Shown: positions 12,354-24,203, counted from the stretch's first letter. The stretch: 64,000 nt of DNA from Stemphylium vesicarium (GCA_004380135.1 QXCR01000088.1:1-64000); one strand, 5' to 3'. The notes: generated by a model from the letters alone, not told the origin. Numbers and translations are program-made.

Positions 12354-12766
12354 GGCCACGCGCCTAACCCACGCACACGTACACATGCCTACGTAATCAC
12401 ACGGCAGAGAAAGTCCAGGGCAATATCGATTCCGCGGAAGCAAAGGGGGAATGAGTCTGTACGAAGCTCCCAGAACAAACATCTCAATCTGTGAGTAACT
12501 TCTGTTTCGAAAGAAGAGGACAAACACTAGAAAGATGAAATAAGGAGGGAGGCATACACGTAGACAATACGTCGTCATCCAATCTCCGCCCCCCGTTCTC
12601 GCGCGCCATCAACGCGCATGGGACCAGGGAGTCGGTAGGCGAGAGAGAGTGTGTGTGGGAGAAAATGAAAGCTCTAATCTGATACCGGCGGTCTGCCTAC
12701 ACTTGCCTGATTCCATAACAGATAGATTGATAGATAGATAAAGAATTGCTCGGATTAACACAAATT

Positions 12767-14426
12767 CTACAACTTCGCCTTGACCGCGCCACGCTCCAGC
12801 GCGGGCCCATCCCAGATATCGCGCTCAACCGCCCTGGTATTAATATGTTGCATACCGAGCTGTTCGATTTTATCGACGCCCAGGAGGCGCATGCAGGTTT
12901 CTGTTTCGGCTTTGAGAACTGTTTGGGAAAAAAGACGTCAGCAAGTGTCCCAATCCAACTCACAACGCAACAGCGTAGAAAAAGATGAAAGAAAAAACTT
13001 ACTCTCCAACACCCTCTCAACCCCCTCCTTCCCTCCCGCACCAAGCCCAAACAACGCCGCTCTCCCCAACCCCACACCCTTGGCACCGAGACAAAGCGCT
13101 TTGACGACATCAGTGCCGCGCTTGATACCGCCATCGACCCAGACTTCGACGCGGTCAAAGACTTCGGGGCAGTACTTTCGTATCTCGAGCAACGTGTGAA
13201 CAGCAGGCGGCGCGGTATCGAGCGCCCTACCACCGTGGTTCGACAAGATGATGGCCTTGACATGCGGCGCATGGAGAGAAGCGAGGTAAGCGTCCTCGTG
13301 CGTCTGGATACCCTTGAGCACAATGGGCTTGTCGGTGTGTTTTCTGAGCCAGGGGAGTGTGGAGCGCCATGTGAGATCTGCGGCTGTGCCCCAGAAGAGG
13401 CTCTGGCCCATGCCCATTGATTTGGGCTTGGGCTTCTCCTTCTCGCTGGCTTGGGTGGGTGTCTGCGCGGCTGGGCTGGTTTTGCTGATGCTTTGCGACT
13501 CTTGGACTGCGGCGCGGACGGGGAGGTTGGAGCCGACGTTTTTACTGCGTTCGTCATGTTCGCGTTTGCCCGGGACGGGCGCGTCGAGGGTGAGGCAGAT
13601 GAACTTTATGCAGTCGAGCCTGTTCATGCGCGCGAGTACTGCTTCGCTCTTCTGCCGCTCGTTCTGCACGTACAGTTGCCACCCGAATACTTGACCGGGC
13701 TTTGCGTCGGCGACGATTTGTTCGGGTGTCATGGACGCGTTTTGCGAGATCAGGTGCATGGCGCCGTATTTCTCGCATGCCTGGGCTATGCCCCATTCGC
13801 CGTCTGGATGTGCGAGTCGCGCCATGGCGGCGGGCGATATGTATATAGGTATCTTGACATTGTGGCCAAGCAAGGTCGTTGAGGTATCGCAGCGTGTGCA
13901 GTCAACAAACACCCGTGGCCGTAGCAATATACTTCGGTATACGCTGTTGTTGAAAGACTTGCTCTGTAGATCGTCGCTTGCCGAGAAGTAATATGCCCAC
14001 GCCTTGTACGGTATCTGCTTGGTGGCTACCTCTTCAATCTCGTCGAGATTCAGCAGGCTATCGATATCCACGGGCCCTTCATCTTGCGCCTCGCCTGTTT
14101 GTTCTGGTGTCTTCTCCTCTTTCGGTAGGCTATCTGGGTTCACGGTACCGAGCTTATCGGACGCTTCAAGGTTTTCTTCGAGGATACCAGGCGGGTGGAT
14201 CGGGTCGTATTCTTCCGTTGCGTCGGTGCCAGCGAGCTGGAGGATGACTTTCGAGCCGCCGGGGTGCTCGGGGAGGAAGCGCGTGACGTCGTAGACTTTG
14301 CCGTAGAGAATTACCCAGCAGCTTTCTGCTGTGTTGTGCTGCGCGACTGGCTTGCGAGTTAGCTATCATGCTTGGCGTAGAGGACGGCATTGACTGACCC
14401 TCGGAATAATCGAAAACCTTCGCCAT
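12767..14426 (-). CDS. CYB2: Cytochrome b2-type L-lactate dehydrogenase (b5 + FMN domains)
   Basis: Three exons fit: 14426-14399, 14346-13003 and 12918-12767, giving 507 residues. Residues 1 to about 80 are a cytochrome b5 domain with heme ligands expected at His37 (FLPEHPGG) and His60 (DPIH). The rest is an FMN-dependent alpha-hydroxy-acid dehydrogenase barrel with the active-site motif SNHGGRALDT (His about 380) and the FMN-binding run DGGIKRGTDVVKALCLGAKG. Such flavocytochromes oxidise L-lactate (or a related 2-hydroxy acid) to pyruvate and pass electrons through heme to cytochrome c. The domains lie in the usual order and the length is normal. A Ser/Pro/Lys-rich loop of about 40 residues precedes the second half of the barrel, in the position of the mobile loop of yeast flavocytochrome b2. 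No mitochondrial presequence precedes the b5 domain, so the protein may be cytosolic or use an upstream exon not seen. Substrate could also be glycolate or mandelate; sequence alone does not decide. Confidence 0.9.
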
Positions 14427-15118
14427 GATGTCGTTTGCTTTCAATCGACGTACAATGCTAGCTCCTCGCGGGTATATACAAGTAGAAAAGCAACAAATGC
14501 GCGATGAAACTATACAAACTCAGTAAAGAAGAACAAGAAGGAAGAATGCTCAGGTTAAAGCCGACAAAAGAGCAGACGCCGACAATCTATAGCTAACCCG
14601 CATCTGTGGGGAAAGAAGCTCGGGGTAGTGCCATCCCGAGTCGGGCAAGACGGGCCGCACTTCTTCTTTTGCAGAGGTAAGCCGCATGTTTGGCTGCGTG
14701 ATTGGCGGACAAGTATCCTCGACTGTACCATGAATGCGCGAATTGTTCTTGCCTTCAAAGACGATGCCTTACGCTGTGCACGCTTGGACTCGGGCGACCT
14801 GCTACATGAGCCGCATCTGTCGACGTGAACGATGACGCTGCCAAGCCCAAACTCTAGCTCCAAACACCGCGGCATCTGAACATGACCTTGGGACGATTTT
14901 CACGCATGCTCTTTACAACATGTTCTCGCTTTCTAGAGCGTGTGCCTATACGACGAAAATGATGCGTGGACAAGTATGAGTGTATTCGCATTCATAAATC
15001 AAGCTACGGGTATCCTTATTCGAGTCTACAGCTAGCGACAGAAGTATGCTACATGAAATTCTTCAGACGCAAAGAAAGAAAAAAAAGTGAGAAAACGACC
15101 GCAAATACAGCCAGTCCT
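14427..15118. other. Intergenic, promoter side of the lactate dehydrogenase
   Basis: This contains the upstream region of the minus-strand lactate dehydrogenase and the downstream region of the small acidic protein. Short frames on both strands do not look coding, and I see no RNA gene. Confidence 0.5.
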
Positions 15119-15544
15119 CTACACTTGATCTGGCCGAAGAACAGTCCCCTCACTCTTAGTCCTACGTCTGCGTCTAGCCTCAGACTTGACTTTGCTCCGC
15201 CAACCCTCATGAGGAAGGAAGAAAAAAGTATCTTCGCCCAGATCATCAGACGTATTTGCCTCTTTTTCTGTAACCTTCTCAACAAGAACATCCTCTTCGT
15301 CGCTATCTTCTTCCGTTGAAGCCTTAACAAGCGCTTCGAGTTCGGCGTGAATGTCCCACGAACAAACACGCTTTGCTCTGCCGTTGGGACAAGGCCACGT
15401 CTTCGCCATGGGTGCGGAGATGGAGCGTGCCAGAGTAGGCCTAGCCAGTTTTCCGCCGCGAACTGCCTGTCGACGGCGATGCAGCTGATATGTAGAGCGT
15501 TCAAGGAATTGCTCTCGATCGGCTTCATCTACGTATACAATCAT
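15119..15544 (-). CDS. Small acidic/basic hypothetical protein
   Basis: A single-exon frame of 141 residues begins at the ATG of MIVYVDEADREQF. It has a basic, Arg-rich N-terminal third, a Glu/Asp-rich middle (TEEDSDEEDVLVEKVTEKEA), a short hydrophobic patch, and a basic RRRRRTKSEG tail. I recognise no domain; a charged, partly disordered protein is all that can be said. It starts only 87 nt after the stop codon of FAR11 on the same strand. That leaves little room for its own promoter, so it may be a separate short gene, part of the FAR11 3' UTR, or an exon reached by splicing. A simple splice from the FAR11 end into this frame does not work with the sites I see. Confidence 0.4.
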   Translation of the reverse strand: MIVYVDEADREQFLERSTYQLHRRRQAVRGGKLARPTLARSISAPMAKTWPCPNGRAKRVCSWDIHAELEALVKASTEEDSDEEDVLVEKVTEKEANTSDDLGEDTFFFLPHEGWRSKVKSEARRRRRTKSEGTVLRPDQV

Positions 15545-15631
15545 TAATGGGGTATCCTAGATTGGATATCAGACATGTGTGGACGGTGCAAGGCGTCTGG
15601 AGCAATGAGGGGGCACGGTGTGCAAAGATGC

Positions 15632-18600
15632 TCACCAACCCTCAACCTGGAGCTCTGGCCAATTCTGCTCCATCTCGCCTTCATTCACCCCTTCGTCACC
15701 CCAGTCCATCTTCTCGAGCTCGTTTCGGAAGAAATCCTGCTCTTCTTCGAGAACGCCAGGCTTGGCGCCCAGGCTCTCTGGATATCGCTTGAGGTTGTGC
15801 CAGTGCGTGAGGGATCGTAAAGCTTGCTCAAGAGGAACACTTTCGTCAACTTCAGCATCCACGTCACTTCCCGCTAGCCAATCATCTCGGAGTTCCGGTC
15901 TGCAGTGTAGGTACACGGCAGTGATGACGCGCATATTGGACTGTCGCCATTTACGGCCGCAATATGGAACCTGGTTCTTGAACAACTTGAGTGTATACAG
16001 ACGCAACTCCGGTTGCGGTACCTTGAGGCTTTTGCGGAGGAACTGTGACGATTTATATGATACGAGCATGAGGTTGCGATGCGCCTTGTTCTTGCAAATC
16101 TTTTGCATGATGCGGAGATAGTTGATCGAGGTAAAGAATGCGCGCCAGGAGAAGGTGGTGATTGGCTCTTTTGGCAATTCATTCGTTGGAAAGCCGAGCT
16201 CGTCAACTTCGGGGGGCTGCAGCTGAGCGGCCGGCATCGCTGGCTCAACCCCCGAGTCATTTGTGTCTTGCCTGGAAAGGCGGATCGGGGGGGGAACAGC
16301 ATCGTCTTCGTCAGAATCGCCATCGCGCCTCCCTTCATCGTGGTGTTGATTCGTCTCATCGTCTGACGCATTCCTAGAATGCGACCGACAATAGTTGAAG
16401 AAGTTGAGCTCCTCTTGCTCGCTTTTGAAGTTGACGATCCTCTCGACCTCTTGTAGCTGCAGCAGCTTCAGGATCAGGGGAACATAGCTTGAATCGACGA
16501 GTAACTGCGTGATGTACTCAAACTTCAAAACGTGAGACACCTTGAACCACTTCAAGATCAGTATAAGGGTGCCGGTGACTGCTTTATCGAGCACTTCCTG
16601 GGTCCGCATAGCGTCGAGCTCCTCATTCGTAGCGACACCATGACCGTTCAAGCCGTTCATATCGGGTCGCCCAGCCGTCGTAGCGTTTTGATTTTCGTGG
16701 AATTGAAATCCGCCCTGAAGACCATTGGCACCGCTCGACTGCGTGACTAAAGCCGTGACGTGCGCAAGAATTGCTTTGATTAGGACGATGATCAACGATT
16801 GCAGATTTGGCAACGCGACACGCTAGACCTGGGTTAGCACACAAAGCTTGGATAGTCTTTGGTTCACTTACATAGAACTCTTCCACCAAATGCAATCTTT
16901 CCTCGGAGCTTCCAGGAGCAGGTGGCTGTTCCTTGGACTCATCGCCTTTTGGTTCGAGTGATAGCTCTTCGATATCCGGATGCTCATCCGCACCTGTCCA
17001 GCCTCGCTCATATTTCATAAAAGCGACGCGTTCTTCCCACAGCTGCTTCATGGCACGGGTAGCCTTCATGCGCTTCGCAAAGAGCTCCGCAGCCTCCAGG
17101 ATCGAGGCAGGTATGTCTGAGCCTTCCCACTTTCGTCCAACAAGAAGATCTTGCAAGTCGGTCGACCCTTTGCCGCCCAACTTGTTGCTGGATTCGTCGA
17201 GTGGAGGATATAGAAAAGGGAACATTTGGTTCGTTTGGTAGTTCTGCTTCTTTCCACCCTTGCCACCCGGGCCTGCAGGCGAAGGAGGAGGCGATGGTGC
17301 CGGGGTCGCGATATGAACCGGCTGATGCAGGATAGAAGTACTGTTGCCGTTCGTATCTCCAAGTCCAGATCCAAAGACGTGATTGCCAGCTACTTTGTTC
17401 GGATGATTCTTGAGCGGAGGCAGAATGGAATTATTTTCCGGTTCTAGAGGGAAAAGCGGGAGGGGAGGGTTGTATGCCGGGTATTTGGAACTGATCTCTT
17501 GACGGAAGAGGTGATAGTCAAGTGGTGAGGCGGTAATGAGAGGCTGTCCTTTTGCATCTTCAGAGTCAAGACCACTATCCTGGAACGTCTCTTTGACTTT
17601 CTTGACTTCTGCGAGACCGCCAAAAGTCACGAGCATCGTTTTCCATAGAAGTAGAGAGATCTTGCCCAGTGGAAGATTGATCGACTCATCCCATCTCAGT
17701 TTTGCAATAAGATCAACGAATAAGATGAGCAGGCCTGGCTTGTTCAGATCAAGGATCGCAGTCCGGAGCCTCAGATCCTTTCCTGTCTTCTCCTCGTCGC
17801 GCGCGACTTCCAATAGAACATAGACGGCTGTCATTGCACACCAAATCTCGCGTCGCTCGGCTTCTTTCGAGTCGCGTTGAGCTTCGGGCACTACGTCAAC
17901 CCCGCATGCTTTCCGGAACGAAGAGTCGAGCATATCTACAATGCCCTGTACACCGTCGCATTCGGCAAGCAGGTATACGTTACGCTTGATGAGCGCGACT
18001 TGTTTCCCTGACCTTGAGTATGCCGGGCCCGCGTTTGACCCTCGCCCTGATGTTGCCTCGCTATCCGTCGTTGGCTCAGACAGACCTGCAGTCTCATACC
18101 AGCAGCCAAGAAGCACGTAGACCAGCGCTTCCAGCTTCTTCAGCCTCGCGACAGGATCAACTTCCTTCAATCCAGCCAGCAAGTGTCTCACAAAGTCTCG
18201 GCGTTGTGATGTCGTCGCCGTGGCCCAGTCCAAGCCATGCTCGCCGTTGGCTACGCTGGTCAACCCGTGGAATGCGCTCCACTCCAACGCATAAGAGGCC
18301 TGTGTCTTCAGCAGCATCGCCTGCTCCTCCACGGCGTATGAGAACCACTCCTCCAGCTCTTCCTCAAACGACGAAGTATCATCGTAGCTGAAGGCGTACG
18401 GCGCGGGCTCGACTTTGGGTATGCCTCGAACGAGGTGCTGCAACTGCGCCAGCGAAAGCGAGTCGTTTTGCGGGGTATCTGGAGGCGGTCCAGGCGGCGC
18501 GGGCGGCGGTAGATGTGGCGCGGGGGTTGGGCCTGAAGAACCTCGTTGTAGCCCCGGGCGTGCTGGCAATGTGAGGGGAGGCCCAGCCTGGGGTTGGTTC

Positions 18601-18773
18601 TCGTCTTGGTCGAGCAGCAAGCGCTGCTGTTCGGCTGTATCGAGGGGTAGGTCGAGCTCCTCCTCAGGCTCGGCTTCAATGACGGGGAAATCAGCGCTCG
18701 TGTTCCCAATCAGCTCAGCCTCGTCGACTACGGGCGGCACGAGTGGCTCTTCGGGCACTTGGCTATTCTCCAT
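15632..18773 (-). CDS. FAR11: Far11/STRIP homologue, STRIPAK scaffold
   Basis: Two exons, 18773-16872 and 16822-15632, give 1030 residues. Splicing uses donor GTAAGTG and the acceptor at TCTAG; the nearer CAG would give an immediate stop. The first 130 residues are Pro/Glu-rich and disordered, with a run of prolines. A helical N1221-type domain follows (LKKLEALVYVLLGCWYETAG), then a long C-terminal DUF3402-type domain including LILILKWFKVSHVLKFEYITQ (shortened here to the visible pattern) and a Cys/Arg-rich stretch near CGRKWRQSNMRVITAVYL. Far11/STRIP is a core scaffold of the STRIPAK phosphatase-kinase complex, which in filamentous fungi controls hyphal fusion and sexual development. The start is the first true ATG in frame; an in-frame extension upstream begins only with GTG. 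An E-box CACGTG lies about 85 nt upstream of the ATG. Confidence 0.92.
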
Positions 18774-19450
18774 GGCCGTATGCGACAGGTGTCTGGGACG
18801 TGGGATGCGAGGCCGTCTAGTAAACGTGTTGTGCCCACCACATCTGGGGGGCGAGTTCACGTGCGGTGCATGACTACTCGGAGGGATAGTCAGGAGGACG
18901 TCTAGAGCTTGTGGTCACAGTTCGAGAAGGTGAGTCGCTGTGCGAATGCAGGTGGGGTGGGATGCGCCGTCCGCTAATGCGTAGGCAGGGTTCTGCTTAG
19001 CGCCACTTATGCTCTTTGCCGACAGCACTCTCACTACCACGATGCAGGTACGGACATTGGCAAGCTCATCAAAAAATCCATATCATTGAAAGTAGCTCGT
19101 CTGGCTGAGAAATATATCGCTGACCCTCCCTATAGAACCCTAAATCAAAAAGAAAGCCACCATGGCCTCTAAGTAAACCGAGGCCTGTACCCACACGCAA
19201 TTGCGACCGCCAGATGCAGACGAAAAACGACAGCCTGTGCTGGCTGAGCGAGTGATACCTCCACTCGTATGCGCCGAGCTGAGAGTAAGCATTTGTCAAC
19301 ACTCCCCGTGTAGACAAGAGAAAACGGTGTGCATCGACGCCCAGTAGAAAAGAAGAACAGATATATATCTCGAGAGAAGTAACAAAACTGCGTCAACATC
19401 GTGTCGAAGAAACATGCTCAGCGAAAGAAGTCGGGTAAGCTGTCCAAATC
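18774..19450. other. FAR11 promoter and CBF1 3' region
   Basis: This 677-nt gap between two minus-strand genes holds the FAR11 upstream region, with CACGTG at 18858-18863, and the 3' region of the bHLH gene. I see no other feature. Confidence 0.6.
18858..18863. promoter_or_regulatory. E-box CACGTG before FAR11
   Basis: A palindromic CACGTG core lies 84 nt before the FAR11 start codon. Cbf1-type bHLH proteins bind RTCACRTG; here the flank is TTCACGTGC, so only the core matches. The gene for such a protein is the next one upstream. Binding is inference. Confidence 0.35.
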
Positions 19451-20382
19451 CTACATCGGATTCGCTCCGGTTTGCTCGCCATTCTCTTGGCGCTCCTTGA
19501 TCTCGTCGGGTAGGATGCCGTTGTTTTCGCACGCGCGCTTGTAGATCTGGCACTCATCCCATGCGCGTTGGCACTCTGCTTTGAACTTGTCGCAGCTGGC
19601 ACTGAGCTCGGTAATGGCTTGCTCCGTCAGTAGCTTTTCGAGCGTCCATTTCTCGATATTTTGCTGTTCATTCTCCTTGAGTTGGGTTATGAATTGTACA
19701 GCCCGTTGGAGAATGGAGCCCTTGTTCTTTTCGCAGCCTGGCACAATCTTGGCCAGTTCGTTGATACCTTCGTTAATGGTCTCACGGCGACGGCGTTCAA
19801 CTGTACTTGCGTTAGTCGTGAAGCGTTGGAGTGTGAAAGTATATGCATACCCTCTTTGTGATTATCCCTCCGCACCTTGTGCCACTCTTCTGTGCCGACC
19901 TGAGGCTTGTGGGTGGCGCTTTGTGGTGGCGAGTCGCTGGGTGCTGTCTGGCCCGGCCGACCCGTCTGTGTTGCAGCTTTCAGAGCCTCGAGACTGAAGT
20001 CCTGCATGCCCGGCTGTTGTTGGCTATGGTCGCCCATGCTAAAAGAACCATCGCCGGAATTTTGCGTCTGGAACTGCAGTTCGGTCGCTTGGGGCACTGT
20101 CATCTGGTGGTAGGCAAGGGCGGCGGCTGCGGTATCGCCCACACTTGCCGTGTTGGTCCCGCCATTGTGGTGCACGTCGAATTGCTGGTTCATGTCGTCG
20201 TCGGCGGCGTTATGCGCGGCGAGGAATGAAGCAGTCGCTTGGTCGGTCAGGTCGTTGTTCGAATTGTGGGGTGCGGGACGGTTGATGCCTTGGTCGCGCG
20301 TGTCGCGCTTTCGCTTGTTGGTGTGTACGCTGTTGTGAGCATCCAACTTGCCGTCGGTCGGGTAGCCGGCGGTATCAGCCAT
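19451..20382 (-). CDS. CBF1: bHLH transcription factor, Cbf1 type
   Basis: Two exons, 20382-19851 and 19800-19451, give 293 residues. The single 50-nt intron splits the basic region, so the signature HKEVERRRRETINEGINEL (residues about 175-193) appears only after splicing. A loop and second helix follow (NKGSILQRAVQFITQLKENE) and lead into a long coiled coil of about 50 residues. The N-terminal 170 residues are Gln/Asn/His-rich and disordered, with a nuclear-type KRKRD. The basic region fits the Cbf1/USF class, whose members bind CACGTG. In yeasts Cbf1 acts at centromeres and in sulfur-amino-acid gene control; filamentous relatives also act at promoters. Which role applies here cannot be told from sequence. 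Confidence 0.9.
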
Positions 20383-23012
20383 GGTATCGGGCGGGGGGTA
20401 TCAAAGGACAGTGAGGTGAAGGCAGTTATCAGCAGCGCTGCAAGCTACTCTTGGCGCAACAAGTGATGCGCGTGGGTTGCTCAGATCGTGGACCCTGAGT
20501 GGAGAGGCGCCAATGACGAGCAGGCGCGGTGCAAGCGGGTGATACGGCGTCGATCTGTCGGCGACGGCGATGTTGTGGTGCGTGAACGGCTACAGCGGAG
20601 GGGAAGGGCTGTGAGGGGGGCGGGCTCGCTGGTGGAGTGAGGTAGAACAGACGCGCTCTCAGCGTTTCGTCGCAGGCGCAAAGCACCGAGGCGGGGGGAG
20701 CAGTCGCGGCGCTTTGCCCACCAGTTCACGCGTAAGCCAAGGTCGCAGAAGAGGGTCTAGTAATCATGCGCTTGGGGGTATGCGCATACAAAAGTCTGGG
20801 TTCGACAAACATTAGCACGGGCGCGAGCAGCTGAGTAGGTGAAAGTGGTGCGACAGAGGGCCCCCGCAAGCCGACGATTGGGCGCATCGAGATTCCCGTT
20901 GCTGTGAGACGGAGCTGTCACTACTCAAAAGAGATGCGTCGTATCGTGCCATCGGGTGGATCGTAGGAGGAGCACAAGGGCGTCGTGCGTCGTTTCGTTG
21001 TGGATGCGCGTCTCCATCCAGTGCGGGATGCGGAGCAACATCGCGGCCAGCGACGCTCTCTCTTGGGCGAGGGAGAGGCTGCCACAACTGCCGCACGGGC
21101 GAGCGCGACTGTCGCAAGCGGATCGCATGCCGTAAAAGGGCTCCAGCAAGGCTGCACCGACCGGCGCACGACGTGCCCACGACTCTTTGAATGGCGACGA
21201 TGGCGGTCGGACTCACCAAGTCTCGCTGCGAGGTTATACCACTGCGCGAGGTAACGTGATCCCCTCGTGAGATCACTCAAGCAAAGACGGGGCCCTCGTG
21301 AACTTGGGGCAGATTGGCGGGAAGAAAAAGCTGCGCAATTTGGGCTGCCTGAAAAGAATAGAAAAGTCTCTCACCTTGATATTTCAGCGATTCGAATGGC
21401 TTTCAGGCAGGACTATCAGCACGAGTTGAACAATCACCTTTGAATCACGAGTTCAAGGTAGGCGGCGAGTGCACGAGGAAGATGGTCACGGGTGAGGGCG
21501 GGCGGCGCTATCTATGGAGAAGGGAAGGGCCACTTAGAAGCGAACGGAAACCTGGCGGAGCCTTCCCAGGGTCGCCAACCAATCACGACCGCCCTCAGCG
21601 CCATGCCAGCTTTCCCCACTCCCAGCCCGCCGCCACCTTCCAGGCCACAGTGTGCGCAATCAAGTTTGAGTGGTGACAGCTCTGCGTCGAGATGCCTTTG
21701 CAGACTGTCGTTGTCTGATCTTCAAAAGAAGTCTTTTATCTCCAAGCCTCAGGCCTGACTAGAGACGTGGCTAGGCGGTTCCACAGGGGGCCGGGCATTT
21801 CCCACCACCACGACAACCCATCATGCTTTCAGGCCAGCCTCACACTGCCATGGCATCGTACGGATGACACCCCTCTAGACCACCTAGGCTCAGCCGACAC
21901 CTCCAGCAAGCATTCACATGGCTCTAGCAGAAACAAAGGTGTGGCATGTGACACGCTGCCCCCCACATTCTCGAGCTATCGGCCACTACGCCTTACCCTT
22001 TTGGCTCATGGTTTGGTCATGCAATACATTCGTCAACTCTCTTCCACTTCGCCATGTGTGAATATTCACCCTTAACGTTGACTTCTTGATATGGAATGGA
22101 CTGGTAGTGAATGCGTTTGCGTGTCTTTATACAAGGAGAGTTGCTGGCCTCATAGTGATGTATAGCACTGGCGTCCTTCATCGTCTGGTGATACTCTACG
22201 GGGTAGTAGAACTTGTCTTGCATGCGTCATCAAGGATCGCTGCAAAGTGGTCTGGCGAACAGCCAGCCCTGCATTTTACCAGGCCTGTCCCTGGCCATTT
22301 TTGAAGGCGACATGTCTCTGATAGTCGCCGTCACTGAGTAGGTTACATCGTTCTCGACCATCTCAGTGCAAGGATGACATTATGCGGGCATGGATTTGAC
22401 AGAGATTATTTATGCTTTCTTGATGAAGAGGTCCAGGCTGGTTGTTCTGATGAGGAGAGGCTCTTCGCAGGTAGACGCATACCCACTGACTGAAGGTTTC
22501 TCTTTATCCCTTTCCCGTGTGTGTTTTTTATAAGCTGGCCTTGACCAACCTTGCGATCGACATGGCTAGCTTCTACAATGCCTTCTATTCCATACCTACG
22601 CCGCTACAAAGCGACCACTGCACTTTTTTTCACACACGAAATGTGGCAGCCTTTCTCCGTTGTCATCTAACTCGCTCGCGTTACCCATACAGGACACCTT
22701 GACGTTAGACGATAAATGCAAGCTGCCCTGGCTATCACAAATATAACTCAGAATAACTCAGAACAACTCAGATAGTGAGCATTCATACAGGACATACCTC
22801 CAAAGCTCAAGCCGTGAGAAAAACACTTCCAATCATACCAAAGACGCCCATCACAAGCCCAACGGCTCGATCCGGGAAGGTAGGAAGTAGCCAGCAAAGG
22901 CGCAAACCAATAACCTAGAATACCATCTTCCATGACATAGTTCTTCGCCGTCCTTTCTCTCTTGTCACACAAATCCCATATTCCCCAACATGTCCTTGCA
23001 CACTCACCCCAC
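20383..23012. other. Long intergenic region with a possible orphan exon trail
   Basis: This begins as the CBF1 promoter. On the minus strand between about 21345 and 20930 there are protein-like segments. One is a frame with AQLFLPANLPQVHEGPVFA ending near 21277. Another contains YLAQWYNLAARL and stops at a GTGAGT donor near 21218. A third, GC3-rich frame is open through LAAMLLRIPHWMETRIHNE and ends at 20927. These could be exons of a small unrecognised gene, but I cannot place a start or a fully consistent splice set. The remainder to 23012 shows nothing definite. Confidence 0.35.
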
Positions 23013-24023
23013 CTACTCAAAAACAACCCGATTAACCAACCGCCCAACCCCCCCAACCTCAACCTCCACCACATCCCCATCCCCCAAAAACCCCTTCGGC
23101 TCCATAAACAAGCCCACCCCACTCGGCGTCCCCGTAAGCACCACAGTCCCCGCCCTAAGCGTAGTCCCCCTACTAAGATGCTCCACAACCTCACCAACCC
23201 CATAAATCATATCATCAGTCCCTGTCTCCTGCCTCAACACTCCATTAACCCACGTCCGCAACTTCAACCCCTGCGGATCGCCCAGCACCCCCGGAGCAAC
23301 AATACACGGCCCAATCGGCGCGAATTTATCAAAGGACTTGGCGTAGCCGAACTGCCCGCCTGAGACGGACGCGGGGAGCTGGTAGTTTCGTGCGCTGAGG
23401 TCGTTGCCGATGGTGTAGCCCAGGAGGACGGAGCGGTAGTCTGCGGCCGCGACGTTTTTGCAGTCGCGGCCGATGATTAGGGTTAGTTCGCCTTCGTAGT
23501 CAAGTTGCGATTGGCAGGGGCGTGGGATGGGGATGGTGTCCAGAGGGCCAGCGAGGGCGTCGCTGGGTTTGGTGAAGATGGCGGGGTAGGTGGGGATTTG
23601 GAGCTAAGAGTTGGGGTTAGAAGGGGGTTTCTGTTTTGGAGGGGAGGGTGCGTACGTTGCATTCTTCGGCGTGGCGGCGGTAGTTGAGGCCTACGCAGTG
23701 GATGATGTTTGTAGTCGGCAGAGGGCATAGAAGCTACAATTTGTTTTCTTCATATCAGCTTCATCATTCTTCTTCTTTTCACTACTCTTTTCCATCTCAA
23801 TCTCACATTAATTTTACCGTTATGCGAAAAAAAAACCCCCCCTACTTACCTTCCCAACCGTAGCCTTCCCTCCAGTCTTTCTAAACCCACTCTTAACATC
23901 CCCATCAAGCACCTCAACAACACTCCCCTCAATCTCCTTGGTCGCCATCTCTTTCTCCAGATTGCCGTATACTATCTTCCCCGCCGTGTCCTCGAACCGG
24001 ATTAATCGCTCAAATGCCGCCAT
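23013..24023 (-). CDS. Fumarylacetoacetate hydrolase-family protein (FAHD1-like)
   Basis: Three exons, 24023-23850, 23733-23656 and 23603-23013, give 280 residues. The first exon carries the small N-terminal domain. The FAH core follows: NIIHCVGLNYRRHAEEC across exon 2, then DYEGELTLIIGRDCKN (metal-binding E-x-E region), GYTIGNDLSARNYQ, and the C-terminal TVVLTGTPSGVG. This is the pattern of FAHD1-type oxaloacetate decarboxylases and acylpyruvases and of bacterial hydroxyhepta-diene-dioate isomerases, which use Mg2+. The length is typical. The frame stays open upstream to an ATG at 24203, which would add 60 residues containing NFSTTTARAM, a plausible mitochondrial targeting end. The internal start is therefore the conservative choice. 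Confidence 0.88.
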
Positions 24024-24203
24024 TGCTCGCGCTGTCGTTGTGCTGAAGTTTACCGCCGCTGTTGGCTGCAAGAACGTGACCTTGGGAGTGGACGTGATGA
24101 CCCCCCTGTAAGTACAACCCAGATACCTCGGTGCAAACACTGACTTATCAACAATACTCGCGCAGTGAACAAGACCTCTTCTTGTAGTCGGCAGAAGAAA
24201 CAT

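Larger units (their letters stand above)
10301..12766. other. Intergenic region with microsatellites
   Basis: No gene is supported. A hydrophobic minus-strand frame at 11771-11493 is driven by low-complexity composition and is probably not coding. The right half holds the microsatellite block and a short inverted repeat listed separately. The last part is the downstream region of the minus-strand lactate dehydrogenase. Confidence 0.5.

Noticed and set aside
12697..13557. 286-codon minus-strand frame with Pro/Ser/Arg-rich sequence
   Set aside because: It is an alternative frame inside the lactate dehydrogenase, whose own frame carries all catalytic motifs.
22748..23203. Trp/Gly/Leu-rich minus-strand frame of 151 codons
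   Set aside because: It overlaps the FAH-family exon in another frame and reads as a shadow of its skewed codons.
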